From positions 1 to 22,057 of the forward strand of contig CBDUBH010000059.1 in NCBI GenBank assembly GCA_965365345.1: a stretch of DNA of 22,057 nt, in the 5' to 3' direction. The stretch's first letter is position 1; every line of letters starts with the position of its first letter. Position numbers and translations under genes: made by a program. The notes under the pieces are model-generated. The model worked only from the letters and a program-made list of their open reading frames with translations. It searched no databases and had not been told where the DNA came from. This stretch comes from CBDUBH01 sp965365345. GTDB lineage: Bacteria; Bacteroidota; Ignavibacteria; Ignavibacteriales; SURF-24. Below are positions 8,006 to 15,585 of this stretch, piece by piece.

Positions 8006-8470
8006 ATGCCAAACGCAAAATTAAAATCTTTTTTGCAGGAAAATAACGTTATTTATGACGTTATAAAACACTCTCCTACTTTTACTGCACAATATACGGC
8101 ACATTCAGTTCATATTTCAGGCAAATTAATTGCTAAGACAGTAATTGTAAAAGTTGACGGCAAAATCAGCATGGCTGTTCTTCCCGGAAATATGCGCGTT
8201 GATATTGATAAACTTCGCGAAATAACCGGAGCTGAAGCAGTTCAAATTGCCGACGAAAAAGAATTTGAAGATCTTTTTCCGAATTGTGAATTGGGAGCAA
8301 TGCCGCCTTTCGGAAATCTTTGGAATATTCCGGTTTACGTCGCCGAGAAATTACGCGATGATGAAGAAATTCTGTTTAACGCGGGCACTCATACTGAACT
8401 TATCAAAATGAAATATTCGGATTTTGAAAAACTTGTAAAACCGAAAATTGCCGAGATCGCATTTTTGTAA
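8006..8470 (+). CDS. YbaK/EbsC-family aminoacyl-tRNA deacylase
   Basis: This 154-residue protein belongs to the YbaK/ProRS-INS-like editing fold, which hydrolyses mischarged aminoacyl-tRNAs such as Ala- or Cys-tRNAPro. Visible signatures are the conserved lysine K44 in IAKTVIVKVDGK (42-53), LPGNMRVDIDKL (59-70), GAMPPFG (97-103) and the C-terminal FNAGTHTELIKM (124-135). Length matches free-standing members. The exact tRNA substrate cannot be told from the sequence; the GAMPPFG form is common in YbaK-like proteins of environmental bacteria. It is the only plus-strand gene, is divergent from the receiver gene and convergent with the amylase, and is probably transcribed alone. A 28-base palindrome lies 32 bases after its stop. 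Confidence 0.88.
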   Translation: MPNAKLKSFLQENNVIYDVIKHSPTFTAQYTAHSVHISGKLIAKTVIVKVDGKISMAVLPGNMRVDIDKLREITGAEAVQIADEKEFEDLFPNCELGAMPPFGNLWNIPVYVAEKLRDDEEILFNAGTHTELIKMKYSDFEKLVKPKIAEIAFL

Positions 8471-8502
8471 ATATCATAAACCTCTTCAATATTTTCACAA
8501 AC

Positions 8503-8530
8503 GTAGAGATGAGATATATCTCATCTCTAC
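8503..8530. repeat. Perfect 28-base palindrome between convergent genes
   Basis: Each arm is GTAGAGATGAGATA and its exact complement, with no loop. It lies between the stops of the plus-strand deacylase (8470) and the minus-strand amylase (8632), so it could serve as a bidirectional transcription end. There is no U-run on either side. It resembles the abundant GTAGAGACGC...GCGTCTCTAC hairpins known from many Bacteroidota and other genomes, but only one copy is in this window. Confidence 0.75.
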
Positions 8531-8631
8531 AAAATTAAAATTACTTTATCATTCTTCCCGATTAAATTTGGATCGAGAATCAAACAAAAACATTTCTAAA
8601 TTCTTCCATTTTCCATATTAAATTTTCCATT

Positions 8632-10521
8632 CTATTTCACCAATATCATCTTATTGGATTGAACAAAGTTCCCTGCTTTAATTTGATAAATGTAAATTCC
8701 ACTTGGCAAATCCCTTGCATCAAAATTCACTTTGTAATTTCCGGCTGATTGAATTTCGTTTACCAGAGTTTGAACTTCTCTTCCCAATACATCAAATATT
8801 TTTAACTCAACTTTACTTTGCGCTGAAAGCTGATAGCTGATTGCTGTATTTGGATTAAAAGGATTCGGATAATTTTGATTCAATATAAATTCTTTCGGAG
8901 AAGCAGGTGAATTTTCAATATTTGTTACAGCATTTTCAATTTTTAGCATTATCGAAGTTAAAGCATTTAATTTAATTCCGGGATCATAATCTGTAAATCC
9001 GCCATTTTCATTAATTGAAATTTTTCCTGAACTTTTTCCGGTTAAAATTTCGGTAACTTCGTATTCACCTTCTATAAGATTTGAACTTGCCAAATTTAAA
9101 TAGACCGGTAAAGAATCAACTGAAAAATTGTGAACCGCAATTATAAATTCATTTTCAAAACTTCTTGCAAAAGAGAATATTTTTGGATCTGAATTTACCG
9201 CAATGTAATTTCCTTTTCGCATCGCTTCATTTTCAGATCTTACCTTAATCAAATTTCTGTAATGATTCCATAATGAAATTGAATCGGATTGCATGGTTTT
9301 TACATTATATGTTGAATAATTGTAATTCAAATTGTGCCATGGAGTTCCGGTTGTAAATCCCGCGTTTTTTTCGGTATTCCATTGCATCGGTTTTCTGATA
9401 TCTTCATCTGGTTTTGCGCCAAGCATTCCAATTTCTTCGCCGTAATAAATAAACGGAACTCCGGGCAAAGTTAGCAAAAGCGATGACGCAAGTCTCATTT
9501 TTTTTTGATTTATTCCGAATTGCGAAAATATTCTGTTTTGATCGTGATTTGATAAAAATGTTGCGTATTGCAAATACGGATAAGCAGTAAGAATTTCATT
9601 CATTTTGCTTTTTATCTGCGCAGGATTTAAACCGTTTACGCCGTTAAAAATTGCACCCGAAAGATCAAATTCAAAACAGATATCAACTTTAGTTCCATCA
9701 ACATATTTTGCAACTTCTTTTGTTGATGACCAAACTTCTCCTACTGTAATTGCATCAGGATTTACGGATTTATAAAAAGTTCTGTACTCTTTAAAAAATT
9801 CGTGCGTTGCGGGAACATTTTCCATCAAAGTTCCTTGCTCAAAAAGATGTTTTATTGCATCAAGTCTGAATCCATCAACTTTAACGCTATCGAGCCAGAA
9901 TTTTGTTACATCAAACATTTCATTTTTCACTTCGGGATTTGTATAATTCAGATCGGGCATTCCGCTCCAGAACATTCCGAAATAATATGCGTTATTTCTA
10001 AAATGCCAAACTTGCTGTCCCCAAGATCCTGTATAACCGGGATTTGTACTTTTCCAGATGTACCAATCTCTGTAATTTGATGAAGAATTTGTTGATTGTG
10101 TAAACCAGGGATGCTGATTTGAAGTATGATTTAGAACAAGATCAATTATAACTTTTATTCCGCGAGCATGCGCCTGTTTCATGAATTCGTTAAAATCGTT
10201 CATTGTGCCGTAATCGGGTTCAATATTTCTATAATCGGTAACATCGTATCCGTGATAACTTGGAGATGGATTTATCGGCATAAGCCAAATTGCAGTAACT
10301 CCGAGATCCGTTTTTGTTTCGGGATTTCCATCATTCAGATAATCAAGTTTTTCAATCAATCCTTTAAAATCGCCTTTTCCGTTTCCATCTGAATCATAAA
10401 AACTTCTTACGAAAATTTCATAAAAAATTTGATCGTTCCACCAAAAAGTTTGATCTTGTGCTTTTAGATTTGAGAATAAAAATACAATAAAAACAAAAAT
10501 ATAAAGTTTAAAATGTTTCAT
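8632..10521 (-). CDS. Secreted alpha-amylase-family (GH13) enzyme with T9SS sorting domain
   Basis: This 629-residue glycoside hydrolase should cleave alpha-1,4-glucans outside the cell. The ATG at 10521 gives a clean signal peptide (MKHFKLYIFVFIVFLFSNLKA, cleavage before QDQ); a longer frame to 10617 would bury it. The GH13 barrel shows DLVLNH (127-132), GFRLDAIKH (217-225, nucleophile D221), GEVW (261-264, acid/base E262) and FLSNHDQ (322-328, D327). A beta-sandwich C-domain follows to about 530. Residues about 545-629 are a type IX sorting domain (ILNQNYPNPFNPNT, FDVLGREV, GIYIYQI), which sends the protein across the outer membrane. Length and the EEIGM block fit alpha-amylase or oligo-1,6-glucosidase-like members; exact specificity is open. 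No other sugar genes are nearby. Confidence 0.93.
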   Translation of the reverse strand: MKHFKLYIFVFIVFLFSNLKAQDQTFWWNDQIFYEIFVRSFYDSDGNGKGDFKGLIEKLDYLNDGNPETKTDLGVTAIWLMPINPSPSYHGYDVTDYRNIEPDYGTMNDFNEFMKQAHARGIKVIIDLVLNHTSNQHPWFTQSTNSSSNYRDWYIWKSTNPGYTGSWGQQVWHFRNNAYYFGMFWSGMPDLNYTNPEVKNEMFDVTKFWLDSVKVDGFRLDAIKHLFEQGTLMENVPATHEFFKEYRTFYKSVNPDAITVGEVWSSTKEVAKYVDGTKVDICFEFDLSGAIFNGVNGLNPAQIKSKMNEILTAYPYLQYATFLSNHDQNRIFSQFGINQKKMRLASSLLLTLPGVPFIYYGEEIGMLGAKPDEDIRKPMQWNTEKNAGFTTGTPWHNLNYNYSTYNVKTMQSDSISLWNHYRNLIKVRSENEAMRKGNYIAVNSDPKIFSFARSFENEFIIAVHNFSVDSLPVYLNLASSNLIEGEYEVTEILTGKSSGKISINENGGFTDYDPGIKLNALTSIMLKIENAVTNIENSPASPKEFILNQNYPNPFNPNTAISYQLSAQSKVELKIFDVLGREVQTLVNEIQSAGNYKVNFDARDLPSGIYIYQIKAGNFVQSNKMILVK

Positions 10522-10625
10522 CAAAATTCCATAAAATAAATTAAAATGAATATAGCAAAATGGAATTATAATATTTGTAAAAAATTGTAAAGGAAATTCA
10601 AATATTAAAAGATACAAAAATAATA

Positions 10626-10668
10626 GTCATTGCTAGTCCCGATTTAATCGGGAGACGAAGCAATCTCT
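10626..10668. repeat. Dispersed GTCATTGCGAG element, copy 2 (short)
   Basis: It reads GTCATTGCTAG, then a hairpin TCCCGATT/AATCGGGA (10637-10653, one-base centre), then GACGAAGCAATCTC. The element is compact, with the same head and tail words as the copies at 15359 and 15586. It lies between the ATPase stop (10771) and the amylase start (10521). Confidence 0.7.
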
Positions 10669-10685
10669 GATTAAATTAAAAATAA

Positions 10686-10708
10686 TAGAAAGATTCAAAG
10701 ATTAGAAA
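10686..10708. repeat. A/G-rich 23-base direct repeat, copy 2
   Basis: It is identical to 4940-4962. It is followed by GAGTAAAAAGATTAGAATTC, which continues the same word pattern, and then by the TTTTCCA tandem repeat before the ATPase stop codon. Confidence 0.65.
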
Positions 10709-10738
10709 GAGTAAAAAGATTAGAATTCTTAAATAAAA

Positions 10739-10759
10739 TTTTCCATTTTCCATTTTCCA
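10739..10759. repeat. TTTTCCA tandem repeat (three units)
   Basis: There are three exact 7-base units, 12 bases beyond the stop of the ATPase gene. A related TTCCATTTTCCATATT...TTTTCCATT lies just beyond the amylase stop (about 8605-8632). Confidence 0.7.
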
Positions 10760-10770
10760 TTTTTTCATTC

Positions 10771-12879
10771 TTACCTCATCACTCTTAACGAATTTAAAAT
10801 TGCCAAAAGCGCTACTCCCATATCGGCAAAAACCGCTTCCCACATTGAGGCAATTCCGATTGCGCCTAAGGCAATGAAAAACAATTTTACACCAAGCGCA
10901 AAAAATATATTTTGCCAAACAATTTTACGGGTTTTGTGCGCAATCTGAATTGCCGTCCCGATCTTTGCCGGATTTCCGGTCATTAAAACAACATCAGCAG
11001 TTTCAATTGCGGTATCATTTCCCAAAGCGCCCATTGCAAACCCAATATCTGCGCGCGCAATAACCGGAGCATCATTAATTCCATCGCCGGCAAAAGCAAT
11101 TTTTTCATCTTTCTCTTTTTTTTCAGAGATCAATTTTTCCAAAATTTCAACTTTTTGCTCAGGCAAAAGTTCTGAATAAAATTCATCCAAGTTTAATTTT
11201 TCTGAAATCTCTTTTGCCGATTCAAAATTATCGCCGGTAAGCATAATTATTTTTTCAACATTCAAATTTTTCAAATATTGAATTGCGTGAACCGATTCTT
11301 CTTTAATTTCATCCGAAATTTTTATTGTGCCGGCAAATTTTTGATTTACCGCAAGATGAATTACAGTTCCATCAAAATTGCAATTTTCATGTTCAATATT
11401 TACCAGATGAAGAAGTTTATCGTTTCCTAAAATAATTTCATTTCCGTTTATGCGGGCTTTAATTCCGTGTCCGGGAATTTCATTGTAAAATTCTGTGGCG
11501 CTTTCGGGAATTTCATTCCCGAAAATATTTTTATATTCTTCCGAAATTGATTTTGCAACAGGATGATTTGATTTACTTTCGGCTTCGGCGGCAATTTTCA
11601 AAATTTGATTTTTGGAAAATCCGTTTGCCGGAATTACTTCGGTAACTTTAAAAACTCCTTTTGTTAAAGTTCCGGTTTTATCGAAAACAACTGTTTTAAC
11701 TTTTGTTAAAGCATCCAGAAAATTCGAGCCTTTTATTAAAATTCCTTTTTTTGATGCGCCGCCGATTCCGCCGAAATATCCGAGCGGAATACTTATTACC
11801 AAAGCGCAAGGACATGAAATAACCAAAATTACAAGCGCTCTGTAAAGCCAATCATCAAAATTTTGATTTAAAAAAAGAGGTGGAATCGTTGCAATTAAAA
11901 TTGCCGAAAAAACAACAACAGGAGTATAATAACGCGAAAATTTTGTAATAAACTTTTCCGTTTCCGCTTTTTTTGCCGTTGCGTTTTCCGTTAATTCTAA
12001 AATCCGCGCAACAGAAGAATTTTCAAAAAGTTTTGTAACTTTTATTTTCAAAAGCCCGTTTAAATTTATTGATCCTGCCAAAACTTCATCATTCTTACTT
12101 ACGCTTTTCGGAACGGATTCGCCGGTTAAAGCGGAGTTATCAATAAAAGAATTTCCTTCCAGAATAATTCCATCTAAAGGAATTTTTTCGCCCGGCTTTA
12201 CTAAAATTTCATCAGAAATTTTAACTTCTTTCGGATCAACTTTAATTGTTTCATTTTTCAAAATAAGATTTGCAAAATCAGGTTTTATTTCTAAAAGCGT
12301 TTTTATTGATCTGCGCGCTTTTTTAACTGAGAGCTGCTGCAAAAATTCCCCGATCTGATAAAAGATCATAACCCCAACTGCTTCGGCAATTTCACCTATT
12401 GCAATTGCGCCCAAAGTTGCTACGGTCATCAAAAAATGTTCATCAAAAAAATTTCCTTTGATGATTTTTTTGAATGCGCCTGTTAAAACCGTTTTTCCCG
12501 CGATCAAATAAAGCGGAATAAAAACCAAATATTTCAAAAATGGGTTTAATGAACTTTCAATTTGATTTTGAAAAATAATTCCCAAAACAAAAATAACCGC
12601 AACTGCGGAAATTAAGATCAGTTCTTTTTTTATTTTCGATCTTTCTTCTTCATCAAAATTTACCTGAACAAAATTTTCATTTTCTTTTTGAATTTCGACG
12701 CCCGGCTCAGTTTCCTGAATTGTTTTTTTCACCTTTTCAATATTACTTGTATCCAAAAACAAAGTTTGATTGGAAAAATCTATCGAAGCGTATTTAACTT
12801 CCTTTAACTTATTCAAATTAGTTTCAATCTTTGCGGCGCAATTGGGGCAATCAATATTTATGATCTTGTATTTTTCCAT
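10771..12879 (-). CDS. Heavy-metal P1B-type ATPase (Zn/Cd/Pb exporter type)
   Basis: This 702-residue inner-membrane pump uses ATP to export divalent soft metals. The N-terminal metal-binding domain carries DCPNCAAK (10-17). Membrane segments lie at about 86-104, 115-135, 150-180, 315-335, 345-372, 655-677 and 678-698. Key motifs are TGES (252-255, actuator), CPC (356-358, metal site in the membrane), DKTGTLTKG (400-408, phosphorylated D400), HP (439-440), MLTGDN (546-551) and GDGINDAP (598-605). The aspartate in the last segment (D686, ADMG) is typical of the Zn/Cd/Pb group and argues against copper. No ArsR- or MerR-type regulator is adjacent, and the gene appears to stand alone. The ATG at 12879 begins MEKYKI directly before the metal-binding domain, so the N-terminus looks complete. 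Confidence 0.95.
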   Translation of the reverse strand: MEKYKIINIDCPNCAAKIETNLNKLKEVKYASIDFSNQTLFLDTSNIEKVKKTIQETEPGVEIQKENENFVQVNFDEEERSKIKKELILISAVAVIFVLGIIFQNQIESSLNPFLKYLVFIPLYLIAGKTVLTGAFKKIIKGNFFDEHFLMTVATLGAIAIGEIAEAVGVMIFYQIGEFLQQLSVKKARRSIKTLLEIKPDFANLILKNETIKVDPKEVKISDEILVKPGEKIPLDGIILEGNSFIDNSALTGESVPKSVSKNDEVLAGSINLNGLLKIKVTKLFENSSVARILELTENATAKKAETEKFITKFSRYYTPVVVFSAILIATIPPLFLNQNFDDWLYRALVILVISCPCALVISIPLGYFGGIGGASKKGILIKGSNFLDALTKVKTVVFDKTGTLTKGVFKVTEVIPANGFSKNQILKIAAEAESKSNHPVAKSISEEYKNIFGNEIPESATEFYNEIPGHGIKARINGNEIILGNDKLLHLVNIEHENCNFDGTVIHLAVNQKFAGTIKISDEIKEESVHAIQYLKNLNVEKIIMLTGDNFESAKEISEKLNLDEFYSELLPEQKVEILEKLISEKKEKDEKIAFAGDGINDAPVIARADIGFAMGALGNDTAIETADVVLMTGNPAKIGTAIQIAHKTRKIVWQNIFFALGVKLFFIALGAIGIASMWEAVFADMGVALLAILNSLRVMR

Positions 12880-13030
12880 TGTGAAATTTTGATTTTAAGA
12901 AAATGTTTCCGGGAAAATTTTATTCATATAATTTAAAACAAAATATTCAGATATGAAGTTTTATTTAATCGAATTTCAAATATAAAAATGATTTGTGAAA
13001 TGTAATGATTTTTGAAATGCTTCGATGAAA

Positions 13031-13086
13031 GTTTCCCCAAAAGGGAAAACATTTCAAACCGGATTTTTCACCCGATTTGAAATGTT
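13031..13086 (-). terminator. Tandem hairpins ending the nif3-zinc ribbon operon
   Basis: The main stem pairs 13048-13062 (ACATTTCAAACCGG region) with 13072-13086 (CCGATTTGAAATGT region) with one mismatch. A second small hairpin, GTTTCCC/GGGAAAAC (13031-13050), abuts it. Both lie 34-90 bases past the stop of the zinc-ribbon gene. No strong U-run follows, so this may be a terminator or an RNA-stabilising 3' structure. Confidence 0.6.
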
Positions 13087-13119
13087 GATCTACAGAAATT
13101 TTAATTTTCCTAAATCTTT

Positions 13120-13857
13120 TTATCTGTTAACGGCGGCTTCAAGCGGACCTGAAATTTCCGAAGAAATTAAAATTCTTCCACAATATTCGCAATTGTAAAT
13201 TCTTCTGTTTTGGCGAATTTCCAATTTTCTTTGCGGAGGAAGCACGTTGTGACAGCCTGAACAAGCATCGCGAATTATCGGCGAAACTGCTTTTCCGCCT
13301 TTTGCCTGGCGAATTCTCATATAAGCCGAGTAATCCGGTTTTTTGGTTTGTGCTTCAATTTCGGCTCTTTTTTCGCGTAATTTTGCTTCTTCTTTTTCGT
13401 TTGCTTTTACAATTTCTTTCAGATCGGCATTTTTTTCTTCAAGTTCTGTATTTAATGATTCAATTTGAGGTTGAACTTCTGAAATTTCGTTTTTTAGTTT
13501 TTCGGCAAGGTCTTCAAGCGCTTTGTTTTCGGCTTCAAGTTTGGTTATTTGTTCGTCTGAGTGGTCAATTTCTTTGGTAAGTGCGTCGTATTCTTTATTG
13601 TTTCTTACTTGGTAAAGCTGGGCTTTGAATTTTTTCTGGTTTTCTTTTAATCTTTCTATTTCTTCTTCGTTGGCTTGTCGCTTTTCAAGTGAGTTTTTCT
13701 GCTCTCGCTGCTTTTCGGAAATCTGATCTTTCAAAGTCTGCAATTTACTGTTAATTCCGTTGATTGAATTAGGAAGATCGCCGCGCAATTCTTCTAACTC
13801 ATCGAGTTGATCATCAATCAACTGCAATTCATACAAAATTTTTAGTCTGTCAACCAA
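13120..13857 (-). CDS. Coiled-coil C4 zinc-ribbon protein (COG1579/CdsZ type)
   Basis: This 245-residue protein has a long coiled coil (about 30-175, rich in E, K, Q and L), the family block QLYQVRNNKEYDALTKEI (80-97), and a C-terminal zinc ribbon with CSGC (199-202) and CEYC (223-226), so all four zinc ligands are present. The family is widespread and has been studied as CdsZ in Chlamydia, but its general cellular role is not settled; nucleic-acid binding is often proposed. The start is TTG at 13857: AGGAGA lies six bases upstream at 13864-13869, no in-frame ATG exists before residue 180, and the family begins here. That binding site touches the nif3 stop codon, 11 bases away, so the genes are co-translated or at least one operon. 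The pairing with nif3 is conserved in many bacteria. Confidence 0.9.
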   Translation of the reverse strand: MVDRLKILYELQLIDDQLDELEELRGDLPNSINGINSKLQTLKDQISEKQREQKNSLEKRQANEEEIERLKENQKKFKAQLYQVRNNKEYDALTKEIDHSDEQITKLEAENKALEDLAEKLKNEISEVQPQIESLNTELEEKNADLKEIVKANEKEEAKLREKRAEIEAQTKKPDYSAYMRIRQAKGGKAVSPIIRDACSGCHNVLPPQRKLEIRQNRRIYNCEYCGRILISSEISGPLEAAVNR

Positions 13858-13863
13858 AATTTA

Positions 13864-13869
13864 TCTCCT
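13864..13869 (-). promoter_or_regulatory. Ribosome binding site that fixes a TTG start
   Basis: On the minus strand AGGAGA occupies 13869-13864 and ends six bases before the TTG at 13857. It touches the last base of the upstream nif3 stop codon (TAA, 13871-13869), which favours coupled translation. Confidence 0.75.
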
Positions 13870-14984
13870 TATTTGTTTAAATACCTTACCGGATTCGTAC
13901 TTTGTGAAAACACAAAAATTTCCGAATCGCTATTATATTTCAAAATTAATTTTTCAAGTTTTGTTTTTACTTCATCAAAAACCAAGATCTCGGTTTCATA
14001 ATGACCTGCATCAATTAAAAGAATTTCATCTTCGGCATCATGAAAAGTGTGATATTTTACATCGGCAGTTATAAAAGCATCGGCTTTTTGTAAAATTGCC
14101 TGTTTTAAAAGATCTGATCCGCTTCCGCCGCAAACCGCAACTTTTTTTATTGAACCGGATTTTCCTTTAACAAATCTTAAATTAATAAGATTCAATTTTT
14201 CTTTTACGAAATTCAAAAAATCATTTTCGCTTAAAGAATTTTCTAAATTTCCAATTGCACCAAATCCAAAATTTACATTTTTATTTTGAAGCGGATAAAC
14301 ATCAAAAGCCGGTTCTTCGTAAGGATGAGCTTCTATCATAGCTGAAATTACTTTTTTCAAATTCCATGAATCAATTAATATTTCTAATCGAATTTCATCA
14401 ACTTTTTCAAAATTTTGTGCTTTGCCTATTGCGGGATTTGAATTTTCCGATCCTTCAAAAGTTCCTTTTCCCGGAACTTGAAAACTGCATTTTTCATATT
14501 CGCCTATTTTTCCGCCGCCGGAATTAAAAATTGCATCTAAAACTTCATTCAGATTGTTCCCGGGAACAAAAACGACTAATTTAAATTGATTACTTTCCTG
14601 ATTTTCGAGGAATGAAATATTTTTCAGATCAAGTTTTTTAGCGAGAGCAAAACTTACGCCGTTTTTTGTAAAATCCAAATTCGTATGAAACGAATATAAA
14701 GTAATATCGTTTTTTATAATTTTTTCGATAAGCTTCGAATTTTTATCGTTTGTGATGTCAATCTTTTTAAGCGGCTGAAAAATGAAAGGATGATGCGTAA
14801 TAATGAAATTGCAGTTTTTTTCGACGGCTTCGGATAAAGCAATTTCGGTTAGCTCCAGACAGAGAAAGATATTTTTAATTTTACTTTCCGTTGCTCCAAT
14901 TTGTAAGCCGGTGTTATCTTTTTGCCACGCCGTTTCTTTTGGAGCCCAACCTTCCAAATATTTTATTACATCATTTACAATCAT
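13869..14984 (-). CDS. Nif3-like dinuclear metal centre protein
   Basis: This 371-residue member of the NIF3/YbgI (DUF34) family forms toroidal hexamers with a two-metal site; its reaction is unknown in most organisms, and the GTP cyclohydrolase label in databases is weakly founded. Metal ligands are all visible: H64 and H65 (ITHHP), D104 (HTNLD) and, near the end, H328 and E332 (DAGHYETE). A PII/CutA-like insert lies between the halves at about 134-235 (KLVVFVPGNNLNEV ... EAHPYEEPAFDVYPL), as in the long form typified by Bacillus YqfO. The ATG at 14984 has no Shine-Dalgarno; it is preceded by TTTTTTTTATGT, the tail of a terminator-like hairpin. The zinc-ribbon gene follows 11 bases after its stop. 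Confidence 0.93.
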   Translation of the reverse strand: MIVNDVIKYLEGWAPKETAWQKDNTGLQIGATESKIKNIFLCLELTEIALSEAVEKNCNFIITHHPFIFQPLKKIDITNDKNSKLIEKIIKNDITLYSFHTNLDFTKNGVSFALAKKLDLKNISFLENQESNQFKLVVFVPGNNLNEVLDAIFNSGGGKIGEYEKCSFQVPGKGTFEGSENSNPAIGKAQNFEKVDEIRLEILIDSWNLKKVISAMIEAHPYEEPAFDVYPLQNKNVNFGFGAIGNLENSLSENDFLNFVKEKLNLINLRFVKGKSGSIKKVAVCGGSGSDLLKQAILQKADAFITADVKYHTFHDAEDEILLIDAGHYETEILVFDEVKTKLEKLILKYNSDSEIFVFSQSTNPVRYLNK

Positions 14985-14988
14985 ACAT

Positions 14989-15026
14989 AAAAAAAAGGTG
15001 CACTTTTATAAATTGGGTGCACCTTT
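14989..15026 (-). terminator. Terminator-like hairpin abutting the nif3 start codon
   Basis: On the minus strand AAAGGTGCAC (15026-15017) pairs perfectly with GTGCACCTTT (15003-14994), with a 13-base loop, and ends in eight Ts (14996-14989). The nif3 ATG begins four bases later. As an intrinsic terminator it would stop transcripts before nif3; as an RNA structure it could hide the start. The 24-codon frame upstream makes an attenuation-like leader possible. Confidence 0.75.
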
Positions 15027-15034
15027 GTAAAAAT

Positions 15035-15109
15035 CTATAAGATCCGTTCGGAATTTTTTTTATTTGTCAGATATTTAAGTTTACTTACTTTCAATAAATT
15101 CTTGTTCAT
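15035..15109 (-). CDS. Possible 24-residue leader peptide upstream of nif3
   Basis: A short frame starts at ATG 15109 (MNKNLLKVSKLKY...) and ends with TAG at 15037-15035, eight bases before the first arm of the terminator-like hairpin. It holds six lysines, one arginine and five leucines. The bases before its ATG (TATTTACAACTT) show no ribosome binding site. Its position between a possible promoter and a terminator that runs into nif3 suggests a leader peptide, but its length is within what chance allows. No homologue is recognised. Confidence 0.3.
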   Translation of the reverse strand: MNKNLLKVSKLKYLTNKKNSERIL

Positions 15110-15307
15110 AAGTTGTAAATATAAACGAAAGAAATTTTTTATACAATAATAAAATTAAGAATTTTTAAATTTTTAACTAAAATTCTTAACCTTAATTATT
15201 TTAACAATAATATTTAGATTTAGTTTCAAAATCAATTGTAAAATTTTTGATATAGAAGATGAAAAAAAATTCAAAGATGAAAAGATTAAAAGATTAAAAT
15301 CATAATC

Positions 15308-15451
15308 GTCATTGCGAGCCTGCCCGTTTGTAAGAAAATTTGACCGAAATTCTACTTTGTCATTGCGAGAAACGGAGCGACGAAGCAATCTATTTTTGTA
15401 TTAGAGATCGCCGCAATCGTCCCGATTTAATCGTGACTCTTTCGCGATGAC
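15308..15451. repeat. Dispersed GTCATTGCGAG element, copy 3 (partial plus full copy)
   Basis: A broken copy starts GTCATTGCGAG at 15308-15318. A full 93-base copy spans 15359-15451, with ends GTCATTGCGAGA and TTCGCGATGAC and inner words GACGAAGCAATCT and AGAGATCGCC, so the halves form an imperfect palindrome. Near its right end it carries GTCCCGATTTAATCGTGAC, a variant of the small hairpin in copy 2. Confidence 0.75.
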
Positions 15452-15585
15452 AGAAAAAAGTTTTCTCTTCCCGCTTGCCGGTAATCAGACAAATTTTCAT
15501 TTATTATTTTTCCATTTTACAACTTTAATTTATTAATTTTGCGCGCTTTCTGATTCCTAACATGTCAAATGAAAGAATTAATAAT

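Noticed and set aside
10522..10617. N-terminal extension of the amylase (32 more residues)
   Set aside because: It would place a hydrophobic stretch before an already perfect signal peptide that begins at the ATG at 10521.
10676..10918. 80-codon frame at the ATPase 3' end
   Set aside because: It lies in another frame of the ATPase C-terminus and continues into the TTTTCCA and A/G-rich repeats, giving KMENGKFYL-type repeat translation.
10771..14984. A metal-handling island (Zn ATPase, zinc ribbon, dinuclear metal protein)
   Set aside because: Tandem hairpins and a 240-base gap separate the ATPase from the other two, and nif3/zinc-ribbon pairs occur widely without metal transporters. Chance adjacency is the simpler reading.
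15173..15388. 71-codon frame in the nif3 upstream gap
   Set aside because: Half of it translates the dispersed GTCATTGCGAG elements and the rest is AT-rich low-complexity sequence; no ribosome binding site.
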